DNA of 64,000 bases, taken from positions 3,534,001 to 3,598,000 of the forward strand of contig OZ244900.1 in NCBI GenBank assembly GCA_965221595.1, in the 5' to 3' direction. Shown here piece after piece: positions 25,090 through 34,612 of this stretch (positions are counted from its first letter, which is position 1; every line of letters starts with the position of its first letter). The notes below the pieces were generated by a model. The model searched no databases, was not told the DNA's origin, and was given only the letters and a program-made list of their open reading frames with translations. The DNA is from JAAXGX01 sp965221595. Lineage in GTDB: Bacteria; Acidobacteriota; Vicinamibacteria; Vicinamibacterales; UBA8438. The translations under genes and the position numbers were made by a program.

Positions 25090-26385
25090 CTACTGGTGCC
25101 ATTCGTGTGTCCCGCCCGTTCCCACGACCTCTCCGCTGACCGCATCGCCCGCGCCGCTGATGCGCACCTGCACACGCCGGTTGTCGGGCAGGCCCGGGGC
25201 CACGTTGACCTTGAGGTAGTTGTCCGTCACCACCACGGTTCCGCCGCCGGTGGTGAGGCCGCGGCGTACGGAGCCGACCTGCGAGGCGCGGAACGCGGCG
25301 GCCAGCGTGGCGCCCACGGCCCGAACGGCGCGGCCGCGCTCGCGGACCACGGGGCCCGGCACCTTGCCGGCCAGGCGCGTCGCGTCGGTCCCCGGACGGT
25401 CCGAGTACGGGAAGACGTGGAGGTAGGTCAGCGGACTCTCGCGCAGACAGGCAACGTTGAGATCGGCGTCGGCGGCGGTCTCGCCGGGAAAACCCACGAT
25501 GACGTCGGAGCCGATGCCGGCATCCGGCAAGCGCTCGCGGATGCCCGCCACAAGGCGCCGGTAGTAGTCGGCAGTATAGGGGCGCCGCATGGCCTGCAGC
25601 ACGCGGTCGCTGGCATGCTGCAGCGGCAGATGGAAGTGGGGCGCGAAGCGGCCGCTGCGCGCCACGAGATCGACCACGTCGGGCCCGCAGTCCATGGGCT
25701 CGAGCGAGCTCAGCCGGAACAAGATGCGCGACGGATGCGCGTCCAGCAGGCGCAGCAGGTCCATCAGCGTACCGCGCGGGCGGAGGTCGCGACCGTACGA
25801 CCCGAGGTGGACGCCCGTGACGGCGGCCTCCTGGAACCCGGCCGCGGCTGCCTCGTCGAGCTCGGCCATCACGCGCGCGGGCGGCACGCTGCGGCCCGCG
25901 CCGCGCGTCGAGGGGATGATGCAGTAGGCACACGTCTCGTCGCAGCCGGTCTGCACGCGCAGCGTGTAGCCGGTACGGCCGCCCGTCCCCGGCCGGATCG
26001 CTTCGCCGCAGGCGCCGTCGCCGGCGCCGAACCGCTCGGCGGTCGTGCGCTCGAACGCCAGCCGCAGCCGGTCCGCCAGCCGCTCCTTGTCGTGGTTGTC
26101 GACGACCGCTGCCACGCCGGGCAACGCGGCGACCTCGGCCGCCGCACGGCTCGCGTAGCAGCCGGTGGCCACGATGCGCGCGCCGGGGTTGGTGCGGGCG
26201 ATGCGCCGAATGGTCTGGCGCGTGCCGTGATCGGCCGTTGCGGTGACGGAACAGCTGTTCACCACGACCAGATCGGCCTCGCCCGGCCCGACCGGCCTGC
26301 CGCCCAGGGCACGCAGTTGACGCTCGATGCCAATCGAGTCGGCCTGGTTCACGCGGCAACCGAAGGTGACGACGGCATACTTCAT
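25090..26385 (-). CDS. mtaB: tRNA t6A37 methylthiotransferase MtaB
   Basis: Radical SAM enzyme adding a methylthio group to t6A37 in tRNAs reading ANN codons. The 431-residue protein has the N-terminal UPF0004 cluster site (FGCRVN, VVNSCSVT, ATGCYA), the radical SAM motif CDETCAYC and a C-terminal TRAM domain. The wording TFGCRVNQADS with SSLEPMD favours MtaB over MiaB or RimO. The ATG at 26385 is supported by the family N-terminus and by a TATACT box ending 10 bp upstream. It is divergent from the CHEGNY gene. Confidence 0.9.
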   Translation of the reverse strand: MKYAVVTFGCRVNQADSIGIERQLRALGGRPVGPGEADLVVVNSCSVTATADHGTRQTIRRIARTNPGARIVATGCYASRAAAEVAALPGVAAVVDNHDKERLADRLRLAFERTTAERFGAGDGACGEAIRPGTGGRTGYTLRVQTGCDETCAYCIIPSTRGAGRSVPPARVMAELDEAAAAGFQEAAVTGVHLGSYGRDLRPRGTLMDLLRLLDAHPSRILFRLSSLEPMDCGPDVVDLVARSGRFAPHFHLPLQHASDRVLQAMRRPYTADYYRRLVAGIRERLPDAGIGSDVIVGFPGETAADADLNVACLRESPLTYLHVFPYSDRPGTDATRLAGKVPGPVVRERGRAVRAVGATLAAAFRASQVGSVRRGLTTGGGTVVVTDNYLKVNVAPGLPDNRRVQVRISGAGDAVSGEVVGTGGTHEWHQ

Positions 26386-26395
26386 CGACCAACCA

Positions 26396-26401
26396 AGTAT
26401 A
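26396..26401 (-). promoter_or_regulatory. -10 box for a leaderless mtaB transcript
   Basis: TATACT on the minus strand with 10 bp between it and the mtaB ATG. There is no ribosome site in that gap. Confidence 0.5.
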
Positions 26402-26441
26402 GATAGGGTCCCTCCCCGAAGGCATGGCCGCTCGCAGGAGG

Positions 26442-26469
26442 AGTCCAACGGGGCTCTCACCACGGGCTG
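26442..26469. repeat. dispersed repeat, solitary right end (copy E)
   Basis: agtccaacggggctctcaccacgggctg matches the right-hand terminus of copies B and C (ggtgcaacgcggggtttcaccacgggctg). No left half is present nearby. It lies between mtaB and the CHEGNY gene, just upstream of the latter's ribosome site. Confidence 0.55.
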
Positions 26470-26501
26470 GTAGACTTGGGACGATTCCCGGGAGGTGAAC
26501 A

Positions 26502-27545
26502 GTGACACGCCGGTATTCTCTCGCTCTGCTGTGCGCGGCGCTGGTGGCAGGTCCGGGCCTCCAGCCGGTTGCCCCGGTGCAGGCGCAGACCGCGGCTGAC
26601 GACGGCTGGACGGCGCCGCGTCTGCCCGACGGCCGCCCCGACCTGCAAGGCGTGTGGGATTTCCGCACCATCACGCCGCTCGAGCGTCCCGAGGAGTTCG
26701 CAGACCAGGCGATACTTACCGACGAGGACGAGGCCGTGCTCGTGGCGCGCGCTGTCGATCGCCAGATCGACCGGCCGCCCGCGCCGGGTGACGTCGGGGG
26801 CTACAACCAGTTCTGGATCGATCGCGGCACGAACGTCGACGAGGACCGCCGGACGGCGCTCATCGTGGACCCGCCCGACGGGAGGTTGCCGGCCCGGATG
26901 CCGAACGCAGCGGAGCAGGTGGGGTCGCTGCGGGCGGATCTCCCCGGCGAGCGCCCGGTGCGCTACCGCAGCGGTGGAATAGGCGCCGACGGGCCCGAGG
27001 ATCGCGGTATCGCCGAGCGCTGCATCCTCGGCTTCAACGCGGGTCCCCCGGTGCGGCCGGGCGGCTACAACAACAACCTGCAGCTGTTCCAGACGCCGGA
27101 TCACGTGGTCCTCCTGCACGAGATGGTCAACGACGCCCGCATCGTGCCCCTGGACGGGCGCGCGCACCTGCCGGCGGGCATCCGGCAGTGGATGGGCGAC
27201 GGGCGCGGCCGCTGGGACGGCGACACGCTCGTGGTAGAGAGCACGAACTTCACCGACAAGACGGCCAGCTTCGGGCACGGCGGCGTCTACGCCTACGGCA
27301 GCGGCCTGACCCTCCATCTGACCGAGCGGTTCACCCGCGTGGCCGAGGACGTCCTGCTGTACGAGTACACGGTGAACGACCCCGTGACGTTCAGCCGGCC
27401 GTTCACCGCCGCCATCTACATGCGGCGCGCCGAGCAACCCATCTACGAATACGCTTGCCACGAGGGGAACTACGGCATGTTCGACATCCTGGCCGGCGGC
27501 CGGCACCAGGAGCGGCTGGCCGCGGCCGCCGGAGACTCGCGGTGA
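26502..27545 (+). CDS. exported CHEGNY-family protein, paralogue 1
   Basis: A 347-residue exported protein of a family I recognise from acidobacteria-like genomes but cannot name. The signal peptide ends near residue 29 (VQAQ). Shared blocks with the copies at 47649 and 51598 are PDLQGVW, DPPDGRLP, RCI, YNNNLQLFQTP, RIVPLDGR, GDGRGRWDGDTLVVE, ERFTRV and YEYACHEGNYGM. Two cysteines (in RCI and ACHEG) are invariant among the three and could pair or bind metal. The start is GTG at 26502 behind a GGGAGG site. Its TGA overlaps the GTG of the quinoprotein gene, so the two are translationally coupled. Confidence 0.8.
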   Translation: MTRRYSLALLCAALVAGPGLQPVAPVQAQTAADDGWTAPRLPDGRPDLQGVWDFRTITPLERPEEFADQAILTDEDEAVLVARAVDRQIDRPPAPGDVGGYNQFWIDRGTNVDEDRRTALIVDPPDGRLPARMPNAAEQVGSLRADLPGERPVRYRSGGIGADGPEDRGIAERCILGFNAGPPVRPGGYNNNLQLFQTPDHVVLLHEMVNDARIVPLDGRAHLPAGIRQWMGDGRGRWDGDTLVVESTNFTDKTASFGHGGVYAYGSGLTLHLTERFTRVAEDVLLYEYTVNDPVTFSRPFTAAIYMRRAEQPIYEYACHEGNYGMFDILAGGRHQERLAAAAGDSR

Positions 27546-29374
27546 CAGGGCCGGGGCGGCGAACGGCGGAGGTGGTCGGGTGGGCGGTTCTGGGCGCGTG
27601 GCTTGTGGGCGTCGCACCGGCAGCAGCCCAGGACGAGCCCGCCGCGCGGGGCGTCACGGTGACGCGCGAGGCGCGGCAGCTGGCGCCGGTCACCGACGAG
27701 ATGCTGCGCAACCCCGATCCGGACGACTGGCTGATGGCGTACCGCACGTACGACAACCAGGCGTTCAGCCCGCTGGACGAGATCGACCGCGACAACGTGC
27801 ACAAGCTCCAGGTGGCCTGGATGCGGGCCATGAACGAAGGGCCGCAGCAGATCCGGCCGCTGGTCTACGACGGCGTCATGTACGTCGCCCACCCGGCCGA
27901 GGGCGACCACCTGCAGGCCTGGGACGCCACGACGGGGGACCTGCTGTGGGACTATCGGGGCGCGGCACCGGCCGACCTGCGCGAGAACGTGCGCTTCGGC
28001 AACCGCACGCGGCACCTGTCGATGTACGGCCGGAACCTCTACCACCTCACGTCCGACGCGCAGATCCTGGCGCTCGACCTCGGCACGGGAGAGGTCGACT
28101 GGCTGCGCGCGACCGCCGACTACCGCGACGGGATCACGCACTCGTCAGGCTCGATCATCATCAACGGCCAGGTGGTGAGCGGCCGCACGTGCGATCCGAG
28201 CCGCCTCGACGCCCGCTGCTTCATTGCCGCACACGACGCCGGCAGCGGCGAGGAGCGCTGGCGCGTCTATACGGCGGCCGGCGCGGACGACCCCGGCGGC
28301 GCCACCTGGGGCAACCTGCCGACGTCGCAGCGGGTGCACGTCTCGCCATGGGGCGTCCCCGGCGCCTACGACCCGGCGCTCGACCGGCTGTACTGGGGGG
28401 TCGCCGTGCCCCTGCCGTACCCGCGCCTCGTGCGCCGCGGCACCTGGGACGTCGGCGACCGGACGCCGTGCGAGCTGTACTCGAACTCGACGCTGGCGCT
28501 GGCGCCCGACACCGGCGCGATCGACTGGTACTACCAGCACCTGCCGTGCGACGACTGGGACCAGGACTTCGTGCAGGAGCGGACGCTGATCGACACGGTC
28601 ATCGACCCCGACCCCGATGCGGCAATGTGGGTCAACCCGCGTCTGGCGGGCACCGCCGAGGAGCGTAAGGTGCTGGTCACCATGGGCGAGCCGGGCGGGC
28701 TGTTCGTCCTCGACCGCGAGACCGGCGAGTTCCTGTGGGCCGCACCCCTGCCCTACGAGAGTACCGAACGCTTCGTCATCAGCGACATCGATCCGGCCAC
28801 GGGCCAGGTGTTCATCAACATGGACCTGGTGGCGCGCGAGATCGGCGACCAGTTCATCATCTGCGGCCACAACGTCAAGGGCTGGTGGGGCTGGTCGTAC
28901 AGTCCGGTGACCAACCTGCTGTACATCCCGTTCAACCGCTCGTGCCTGAACCAGACGACCAACGACCGCTCGGTCAGCGGGGCGAGCCCGCGGTTCTCCA
29001 TCCCGGAGCCGGGCCGCGAGGACGGCGACCTGACCGAGGTCAGGGCGATCGACATCGGCACCGGGCGCGAGGCGTGGCGCTACTCGCAGCGGGCGCCGAA
29101 CGCCGGCACGACGCTGGCGACGGCCGGCAACGTGGTCTTTTTCGGCGACCTGAACCGGCGTCTGCGCGCGTTCGACGCGGCGACGGGCGAGGTGCTGTGG
29201 GAAACGATCCTCGGCAGCCAGATCACCGGCTATCCCGTCACCTACCGCGCCGGCGGACGCCAGTACCTCGCGGTGCCGGTGGGCGGCGTGGGCAACCGCC
29301 TGGCCACCTATGCGCCGGACCTGGAAGCGCCGTTCGGGAGCAACATGATCGTGGCGTTCGCACTGCCGGAATGA
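27542..29374 (+). CDS. PQQ-type quinoprotein dehydrogenase
   Basis: A 610-residue exported eight-bladed beta-propeller. PQQ-repeat blades recur (for example LQAWDATTGDLLWDY, ALDLGTGEVDWLR, AIDIGTGREAWRY, FDAATGEVLWE), and the WYYQHLPCDDWDQD segment is the place of the catalytic/tryptophan region in methanol and glucose dehydrogenase relatives. No CxxCH haem site and no adjacent-cysteine pair typical of methanol dehydrogenases was seen, so electrons would go to a separate acceptor. The GTG start overlaps the preceding stop (GTGA), and a signal peptide follows (VVGWAVLGAWLVGVAPAAAQ). The substrate, probably an alcohol or polyol, is not determinable. Confidence 0.88.
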   Translation: MTGPGRRTAEVVGWAVLGAWLVGVAPAAAQDEPAARGVTVTREARQLAPVTDEMLRNPDPDDWLMAYRTYDNQAFSPLDEIDRDNVHKLQVAWMRAMNEGPQQIRPLVYDGVMYVAHPAEGDHLQAWDATTGDLLWDYRGAAPADLRENVRFGNRTRHLSMYGRNLYHLTSDAQILALDLGTGEVDWLRATADYRDGITHSSGSIIINGQVVSGRTCDPSRLDARCFIAAHDAGSGEERWRVYTAAGADDPGGATWGNLPTSQRVHVSPWGVPGAYDPALDRLYWGVAVPLPYPRLVRRGTWDVGDRTPCELYSNSTLALAPDTGAIDWYYQHLPCDDWDQDFVQERTLIDTVIDPDPDAAMWVNPRLAGTAEERKVLVTMGEPGGLFVLDRETGEFLWAAPLPYESTERFVISDIDPATGQVFINMDLVAREIGDQFIICGHNVKGWWGWSYSPVTNLLYIPFNRSCLNQTTNDRSVSGASPRFSIPEPGREDGDLTEVRAIDIGTGREAWRYSQRAPNAGTTLATAGNVVFFGDLNRRLRAFDAATGEVLWETILGSQITGYPVTYRAGGRQYLAVPVGGVGNRLATYAPDLEAPFGSNMIVAFALPE

Positions 29375-29431
29375 ACCCGTCGCCATGCGGTTCGTCGAAG
29401 ACGCGCCGCCGGGAGTCCGTCCGCTAGCGCG

Positions 29432-30415
29432 GTGCAGACTCCGCGGAAGAGCGGCGGAGAGGCGAGTGGAGCCGCAGGCGGCGATGGGCCGGGGCGGCTG
29501 CGGCAATCCGCCGGCACGGCAATCGAGCGGAAGGCTCTGATCGCGCTGCTGCTCGGGGCGTGCGGCATTGGATTCGCGCCAGTCTTCTCCAAGCTGGCCT
29601 TCGACGCCGAGCAACACCTCCCAGGCGGCGGCCTGGGGATGATTGCGACGGCCTTCTGGCGCACCGCGCTGGCCGCGCCGCTCTTCTGGTGGCTGCACTT
29701 GCAGTCCGGGTCGGCCCGCAGCAGCGGCGACGGCCACCGCACCCGCCTGCTGTGGCTGCCCGGCGTGGCGTTCGCCGCCGACTTGGCGGCGTGGCACAAG
29801 GCGTTCGAGTACACGACGCTGGCCAACGCCACGCTGCTCGCCAACTTCGCGTCGATCCTCGTCGCGGTCGCGGGCTACTTCTGGCTGCGGGAGCGCCTGG
29901 GATGGACCTTCGCGCTCGGGGCGACTGCCGCGTTGGCCGGCGCCGGCGTGCTGCTGGGAGTCGACTTCGGCCGCGGCTCGGAACCGCTGATCGGCGATGC
30001 GCTGGGCCTGCTGACGGCCTGCTTCTACGCCGCCTACCTACTGTCGGTGAAGCTGCTGCGCCGCGACTTCGGCGTCGTGCACCTCATGGCGTACTCGAGC
30101 AGCGTGGCCGCGGTCGGGCTGCTGATCATCGCCGGCACGAGCGGCGAGCAGGTGGTCCCGCGCACCGCCGAGGCGTGGGTGGCGGTCGTCGCGCTGGCCC
30201 TCGTTTCGCACGCCGGCGGCCAGGGGCTCATCACGTACGCGCTGGCCCACCTGCCGGCCGGCTTCGCCACGCTCAGCCTGCTCGTGCAACCGGTCGTCAC
30301 GGCCGCCGCGAGCTGGATACTGTTCGCCCAGATCCTGAGCGCGCTGCAGATCGGTGGCGGACTGCTGGTGCTGGCGGGCTTGGTGGTTGCGCGGCACGGC
30401 AGCCGCGCGGCATAA
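29432..30415 (+). CDS. EamA/DMT-family transporter
   Basis: A 327-residue membrane protein with about ten transmembrane helices in two EamA repeats. The first begins near residue 35 (ALIALLLGACGIGFAPVFSKLAF) and the second near residue 190 (GDALGLLTACFYAAYLLSVK). The motif FEYTTLANATLLANFASILVA is characteristic of the family. It is probably a metabolite exporter or importer. The GTG at 29432 lacks a good ribosome site, so the start is uncertain and the hydrophilic first 30 residues may not be translated. It follows the quinoprotein by 57 bp. Confidence 0.88.
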   Translation: MQTPRKSGGEASGAAGGDGPGRLRQSAGTAIERKALIALLLGACGIGFAPVFSKLAFDAEQHLPGGGLGMIATAFWRTALAAPLFWWLHLQSGSARSSGDGHRTRLLWLPGVAFAADLAAWHKAFEYTTLANATLLANFASILVAVAGYFWLRERLGWTFALGATAALAGAGVLLGVDFGRGSEPLIGDALGLLTACFYAAYLLSVKLLRRDFGVVHLMAYSSSVAAVGLLIIAGTSGEQVVPRTAEAWVAVVALALVSHAGGQGLITYALAHLPAGFATLSLLVQPVVTAAASWILFAQILSALQIGGGLLVLAGLVVARHGSRAA

Positions 30416-30457
30416 CGACCGACGCGGCGGCAGCCGGCGGCAGCGCGCGGGCGGGCG

Positions 30458-32059
30458 CTACTCCGTCACCTCGCGGTCGGCCCGCTCCTGCACCGAGCCC
30501 GGGATGCCCAGGCGCACGTCGGCGCCGAGGTCGCGCAGCAGTGTGGCCGTCTCGGGCCACGACTGGAACTGGAAGGACTGCTTCGAACCCTCGGCCAGGC
30601 GGAACGGCGTGCGCCCGCGGAAGTCGCGGGCGTCGATGTCCGCGCCAGCCTCGACGAGCAGTTCGACGATCTCGTTCAAGCCGCGGAAGGCGGCCCCGTG
30701 CAGCGCGGTGAAGTCCGCCTCGTTCACGGCGTGGATGTCGGCACCGGCGGCGAGCAGCACCCGCACCGCCTCCTCGCCGCCCTGCGACCGCAGGCCACGC
30801 GGCTCGCGCGGCGTGTAGGTGGCAGCACCGAGGCCGGCCGCGGCCATCAGCGGCGTCGTGCCGTCGACGGTCGTCAGCGTCAGGTCGGCGCCGGCCTCGA
30901 GCAGCGTCGTGATGATCTCGGCACTGCTGTTGGAGCGGTTGAGCACGGCGTACTCGCCGAAGACCTGCCCGAAGCTGCCGTTGGCCCCGAACGCGGCCAC
31001 CCACAGCGGCGTGGCGCCGCGCAGGTCGCCGGTGCCGCACGCGTAGCGCTCGAAGGCGCCCTTCTCGGGGTGGCCGATGTAGCTCATGAACATGGCCGAC
31101 GTGGCGATTCGCACGTTCGGGTCGGCGCCATGGGCCAGCAGCGCCTTCACCAGCGGGAGCCGGCCCTGCACACCCAGACCGGGGTTGTAGATGGAACCGC
31201 CCAGACCGCTGCCGCCGTGCTCCCGATCCCAGTGTGTCAGCCAGTGGTCGACGTTGCCCGCGGCGGCGTGCAGTGCGTGGATGCCGCCCATCGACGCATC
31301 GGGGTCGGCACCCTGCTCGAGCAGGAAGTGCGAGAACCCGTAGCGGCCGTACAGGATGGAGAGTGTCAGCGCGTGCGTGCCGTCGAGGCCCGTCTCGTTC
31401 ACGTCGGCGCCGCCTTCGATGAGGATGCGGGCCAGCTCGACGTTGCCGTGGCGCGCCGCCGTTATCAGCGGCGTGAATCCCTTGGCGGTCGACGCGGAGA
31501 TGGCCGCACCGCCCTCGAGCAGGGTGCGCACGATATCCGAATGCGCCTCCTCGACGGCCCACATCAGGGCCGTGGCGCCTGTCTCGACAGCCGCCGCGTT
31601 GGGGTCAGCGCCATGGCGCAGCAGCGCCCGCACGACGTCGAGGTCGCCGGTCCGGGCGGCAATCATCAGCGGGGTGCGCCCGCTCGACTGCGCAGCGTTC
31701 GGGTCGGCGCCGGCTGCCAGCAGGCGCTCGACCATGCCCGCGCTCGCGTTCTCGCAGGCCCGCGCCAGCGGCGTGACGCCGTGGTCCTCGGCCGCGTTCA
31801 CGTCGGCGCCGGCGGCGAGCAACAGTTCGACCATCTCCAGGTCGTCCCAGTGGGCGGCCCACAGCAGCGCGGTGACGCCATCCGCCCGGGCCGTATCGAC
31901 GGCGACGCCCTCGTCGAGCAGCATGCGCACCGCGTCGCGGTCCTGCCCTGCGGCGGCGCCCACGAGGCGCAGATCCGCCGTACCTGCCGCCGCCGCGCCG
32001 GCGCAGAGCAGCAACGGAATCAACCCGACGGTGACGAACGGAACGCGCCTGGACGCCAT
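30458..32059 (-). CDS. secreted ankyrin-repeat protein
   Basis: A 533-residue exported protein made almost entirely of ankyrin repeats. At least ten copies of the TPLMxAAxxGxxxxVxxLLxxGADxN pattern are visible from about residue 30 to 510. A central insertion (about residues 270-370) breaks the regular spacing. The signal peptide is MASRRVPFVTVGLIPLLLCAGAAAAG. The start at 32059 is set by a GGAGG ribosome site and the signal peptide. A TATAAT box lies about 50 bp upstream. The role is probably protein-protein binding in the periplasm or outside. Confidence 0.9.
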   Translation of the reverse strand: MASRRVPFVTVGLIPLLLCAGAAAAGTADLRLVGAAAGQDRDAVRMLLDEGVAVDTARADGVTALLWAAHWDDLEMVELLLAAGADVNAAEDHGVTPLARACENASAGMVERLLAAGADPNAAQSSGRTPLMIAARTGDLDVVRALLRHGADPNAAAVETGATALMWAVEEAHSDIVRTLLEGGAAISASTAKGFTPLITAARHGNVELARILIEGGADVNETGLDGTHALTLSILYGRYGFSHFLLEQGADPDASMGGIHALHAAAGNVDHWLTHWDREHGGSGLGGSIYNPGLGVQGRLPLVKALLAHGADPNVRIATSAMFMSYIGHPEKGAFERYACGTGDLRGATPLWVAAFGANGSFGQVFGEYAVLNRSNSSAEIITTLLEAGADLTLTTVDGTTPLMAAAGLGAATYTPREPRGLRSQGGEEAVRVLLAAGADIHAVNEADFTALHGAAFRGLNEIVELLVEAGADIDARDFRGRTPFRLAEGSKQSFQFQSWPETATLLRDLGADVRLGIPGSVQERADREVTE

Positions 32060-32110
32060 GGTGCTGCCTCCTGGATGCGGCCCGGCGTTCAGCGTGCCGG
32101 ACACGCGAAC

Positions 32111-32116
32111 ATTATA
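32111..32116 (-). promoter_or_regulatory. -10 box of the ankyrin gene
   Basis: A perfect TATAAT on the minus strand, giving a leader of about 45 nt with a ribosome site. The -35 position is poor. Two direct copies of GTGCATCCCG (32118-32127 and 32132-32141, 14-bp period) occupy the -35 area and could bind an activator. Confidence 0.5.
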
Positions 32117-32219
32117 TGTGCATCCCGATAGGTGCATCCCGCCAGCCCAAGCGCGGGCGTCCGTCACTCATGCGGGCGCGCGCGGCAATCGGCGGCGTTG
32201 CAGATAGGATGATGCACGA

Positions 32220-34499
32220 GTGCCGCCTCAGCAGCCGCCGCGCCGCGCCCTCCGGACCCTGGACGTGGTCGCTATGTGCCTCGCGGGCGCACTCGTCCCG
32301 CACCCGGCCCAGGCCCAGCCGCCGGGCGCCGAGGTACTCACGGGCCGCCGCGTCAGCGCGCCGCGGATCGACGCTGCGCCGGTCATCGACGGGCGGCTCG
32401 ACGACGCGGTCTGGCGCGATGCAGCCCACATCACGGAGCTCTTCCAGCGGCGGCCCTACGACGGCCTGCCCGCCACCGAGGCCACCGACATCTTCCTGGC
32501 GTACGACAGCACCAACCTGTACCTCGGCTTCCACGCTCACTATGCCGACCCGCGCATACTGCGCGCGAACCGGCGCGATCGCGACGAGACCTTCGAAGAC
32601 GACCTCTTCCTGGTCTACTTCGATCCGTTCCTCGACCAGCAACGGGCGTACGTCTTCACCGTGAACGGCTACGGCGTGCAGGGTGACGCCATCCTCAACA
32701 CGCGCGGCTTCGGCCGCGGCCGCGAGGGTGTGCCGCGCGGCGACACGTCGTGGGATGTGCTCTTCGACACGGCCGCCGAACTCGTCGACGACGGGTTCAC
32801 TGCGGAGATGGCCATCCCCTTCAAGAGCTTCCGCTACCCGACGCGCGATGCCCGCGTGCCCCACCAGTGGGGACTGCAGATCGCGCGCATCATCGGCGGC
32901 AAGGACGAGGTCGTCCTCTGGTCGCCGATCTCGCGCGACGTGGCCGGCTTCATGCCGCAAATGGGCGTCCTCGAGGGACTGACCGACCTCTCGCGCAGCC
33001 GCAACATCGAGATCCTGCCCACGTTCACCGCCATCCGCTTCGGCGCCCTCGACCGCACCACCGGCGCCTTCGCCGACAAGGACCCGCAGCCCGAGGGCGG
33101 TGTCAACTTCAAGTACGGCATGACGTCGAACCTCACGGCGGACTTCACGCTGAACCCCGACTTCTCGCAGATCGAGTCGGACCTGCCGCAGATCGAGGTC
33201 AACCAGCGTTTCGCCCTCTTCTATCCCGAGCTGCGCCCCTTCTTCATCGAGGGCGCCGAGATCTTCGACATCGAAGGACCCATCACCGCCGTCCACACGC
33301 GGCGGATTGTCGACCCGCTGTTCGGCGCGAAGCTGACCGGCAAGGTCGGACGGACGACGGTCGGCGTGATGTACGCGGACGACGAGGCACCCGGCAGCGT
33401 GGACGACCCCGCCGGTCCCGCGCCGGGACACGCGGCGCAGACGTTCGTGGGACGCATCCGCTACGACCTCTACACGGAATCGCACATCGGCGCCGTCGTG
33501 ACCGACCGCGAGCTGCTCGACAGCCACAGTCGGCTGGCCGGCGTCGATTCGAACTTCCGCCTGAACGACAACTACGCGTTCGGCGTGCGAGCCATGGGGA
33601 CCCACCACCGCGACCTCGACGGCGAGGAGCGCACGGGACACCTGCTCGACGCCGAGTTCAGGCGGCGCGGCCGCCACCTGCGGTACTCCCTCAACGCCTA
33701 CGAACTGTCGCCCGACTTCCGCACCGACGCCGGCTTCGTCCGGCGCACCGATCAGCGCGTCCTGTCCGGCTTCGGCTCGTACGTCTGGTGGCCGGAGAAG
33801 TGGCTGCTGCGGTGGGGGCCCGAATTCAACTACCTGCGCAACTACGACTTCCGCGGCGTCCTGCAGGACGAGGCCGGCGGCGGCGGGCTCAACTTCGCCT
33901 TCGTCAAGAACAGCTTCGTCGCCACCAACCTCGACCGCGAGCTCGAGCGCTACCAGGGGATCGACTTCGTCAAGACCCGCTTCCGCGTCTTCGGCCGGAC
34001 GGACGCCAGCCGCCGCATCGGGCTCACGGTCGAGTACCGCCGCGGCGATCAGGTCTTCTTCGACCCGGAAAACCCATACCTGGGCTACGAAACGGGCATC
34101 TCCTCCACCATCAACCTGCAACCCGTCTCACGACTGAAGTCGGCAATCAACATCGACACGAACCGCTTCACCGACCCGCGGCGCGGCGACGCGGAGGTGT
34201 TCTTCGTCCGGATCTTCCGCGCGCTGACCACCTGGCAGTTCACCAACCGCCTGCTGGTGCGCAACATCAGCGAGTACAGCACGTTCGACAAGACGTTCGA
34301 CTTCAACATCCTGTTCACCTACCGCGTCAACGCCGGCACCGTCTTCTACGCCGGCTACGACGACCACTACCAGCAGGCCGATCGCATCGACTGGAACGTC
34401 GACCGCGATGAACTCGCCGCCAGCCGCTTCTACACCTTCGACCGCCGGCGCACGAACCGCGCGATCTTCCTCAAGTTCCAGTATCTGTTCCGGTACTGA
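32220..34499 (+). CDS. DUF5916 outer-membrane protein with CBM9-like domain
   Basis: A 759-residue protein. After a signal peptide (to about residue 33, AQAQ) comes a CBM9-like sugar-binding domain (about residues 45-215: APVIDGRLDDAVW, FLAYDSTNLYLGFHAHYADP), then a long DUF5916 region predicted as an outer-membrane beta-barrel. FYPELRPFFIEGAEIF is a hallmark. The last residues, KFQYLFRY, end in an aromatic residue as recognised by the Bam machinery. Start is GTG at 32220 with TAGGAT 9 bp upstream and no ribosome site. It is divergent from the ankyrin gene. Such proteins are thought to bind or pass oligosaccharides; function is unproven. Confidence 0.87.
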   Translation: MPPQQPPRRALRTLDVVAMCLAGALVPHPAQAQPPGAEVLTGRRVSAPRIDAAPVIDGRLDDAVWRDAAHITELFQRRPYDGLPATEATDIFLAYDSTNLYLGFHAHYADPRILRANRRDRDETFEDDLFLVYFDPFLDQQRAYVFTVNGYGVQGDAILNTRGFGRGREGVPRGDTSWDVLFDTAAELVDDGFTAEMAIPFKSFRYPTRDARVPHQWGLQIARIIGGKDEVVLWSPISRDVAGFMPQMGVLEGLTDLSRSRNIEILPTFTAIRFGALDRTTGAFADKDPQPEGGVNFKYGMTSNLTADFTLNPDFSQIESDLPQIEVNQRFALFYPELRPFFIEGAEIFDIEGPITAVHTRRIVDPLFGAKLTGKVGRTTVGVMYADDEAPGSVDDPAGPAPGHAAQTFVGRIRYDLYTESHIGAVVTDRELLDSHSRLAGVDSNFRLNDNYAFGVRAMGTHHRDLDGEERTGHLLDAEFRRRGRHLRYSLNAYELSPDFRTDAGFVRRTDQRVLSGFGSYVWWPEKWLLRWGPEFNYLRNYDFRGVLQDEAGGGGLNFAFVKNSFVATNLDRELERYQGIDFVKTRFRVFGRTDASRRIGLTVEYRRGDQVFFDPENPYLGYETGISSTINLQPVSRLKSAINIDTNRFTDPRRGDAEVFFVRIFRALTTWQFTNRLLVRNISEYSTFDKTFDFNILFTYRVNAGTVFYAGYDDHYQQADRIDWNVDRDELAASRFYTFDRRRTNRAIFLKFQYLFRY

Positions 34500-34612
34500 G
34501 CGGCGGCGTGCGGGCGGCGCCCTGCAGCCCGGCCGACCTCCTGAGCCGGGGAAGGGAGTGCCCCGGCGCCAAAACGACCGCGTGATACATTTGCCGCCAT
34601 GCGAGGTCCACG

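Noticed and set aside
32118..32141. Two direct copies of GTGCATCCCG
   Set aside because: Only two copies; kept as a note on the ankyrin promoter rather than called a repeat array or a copy of the dispersed element.
32112..34121. 669-codon minus-strand frame opposite the DUF5916 gene
   Set aside because: Antisense shadow; the plus-strand protein has a signal peptide, known domains and a proper C-terminus.
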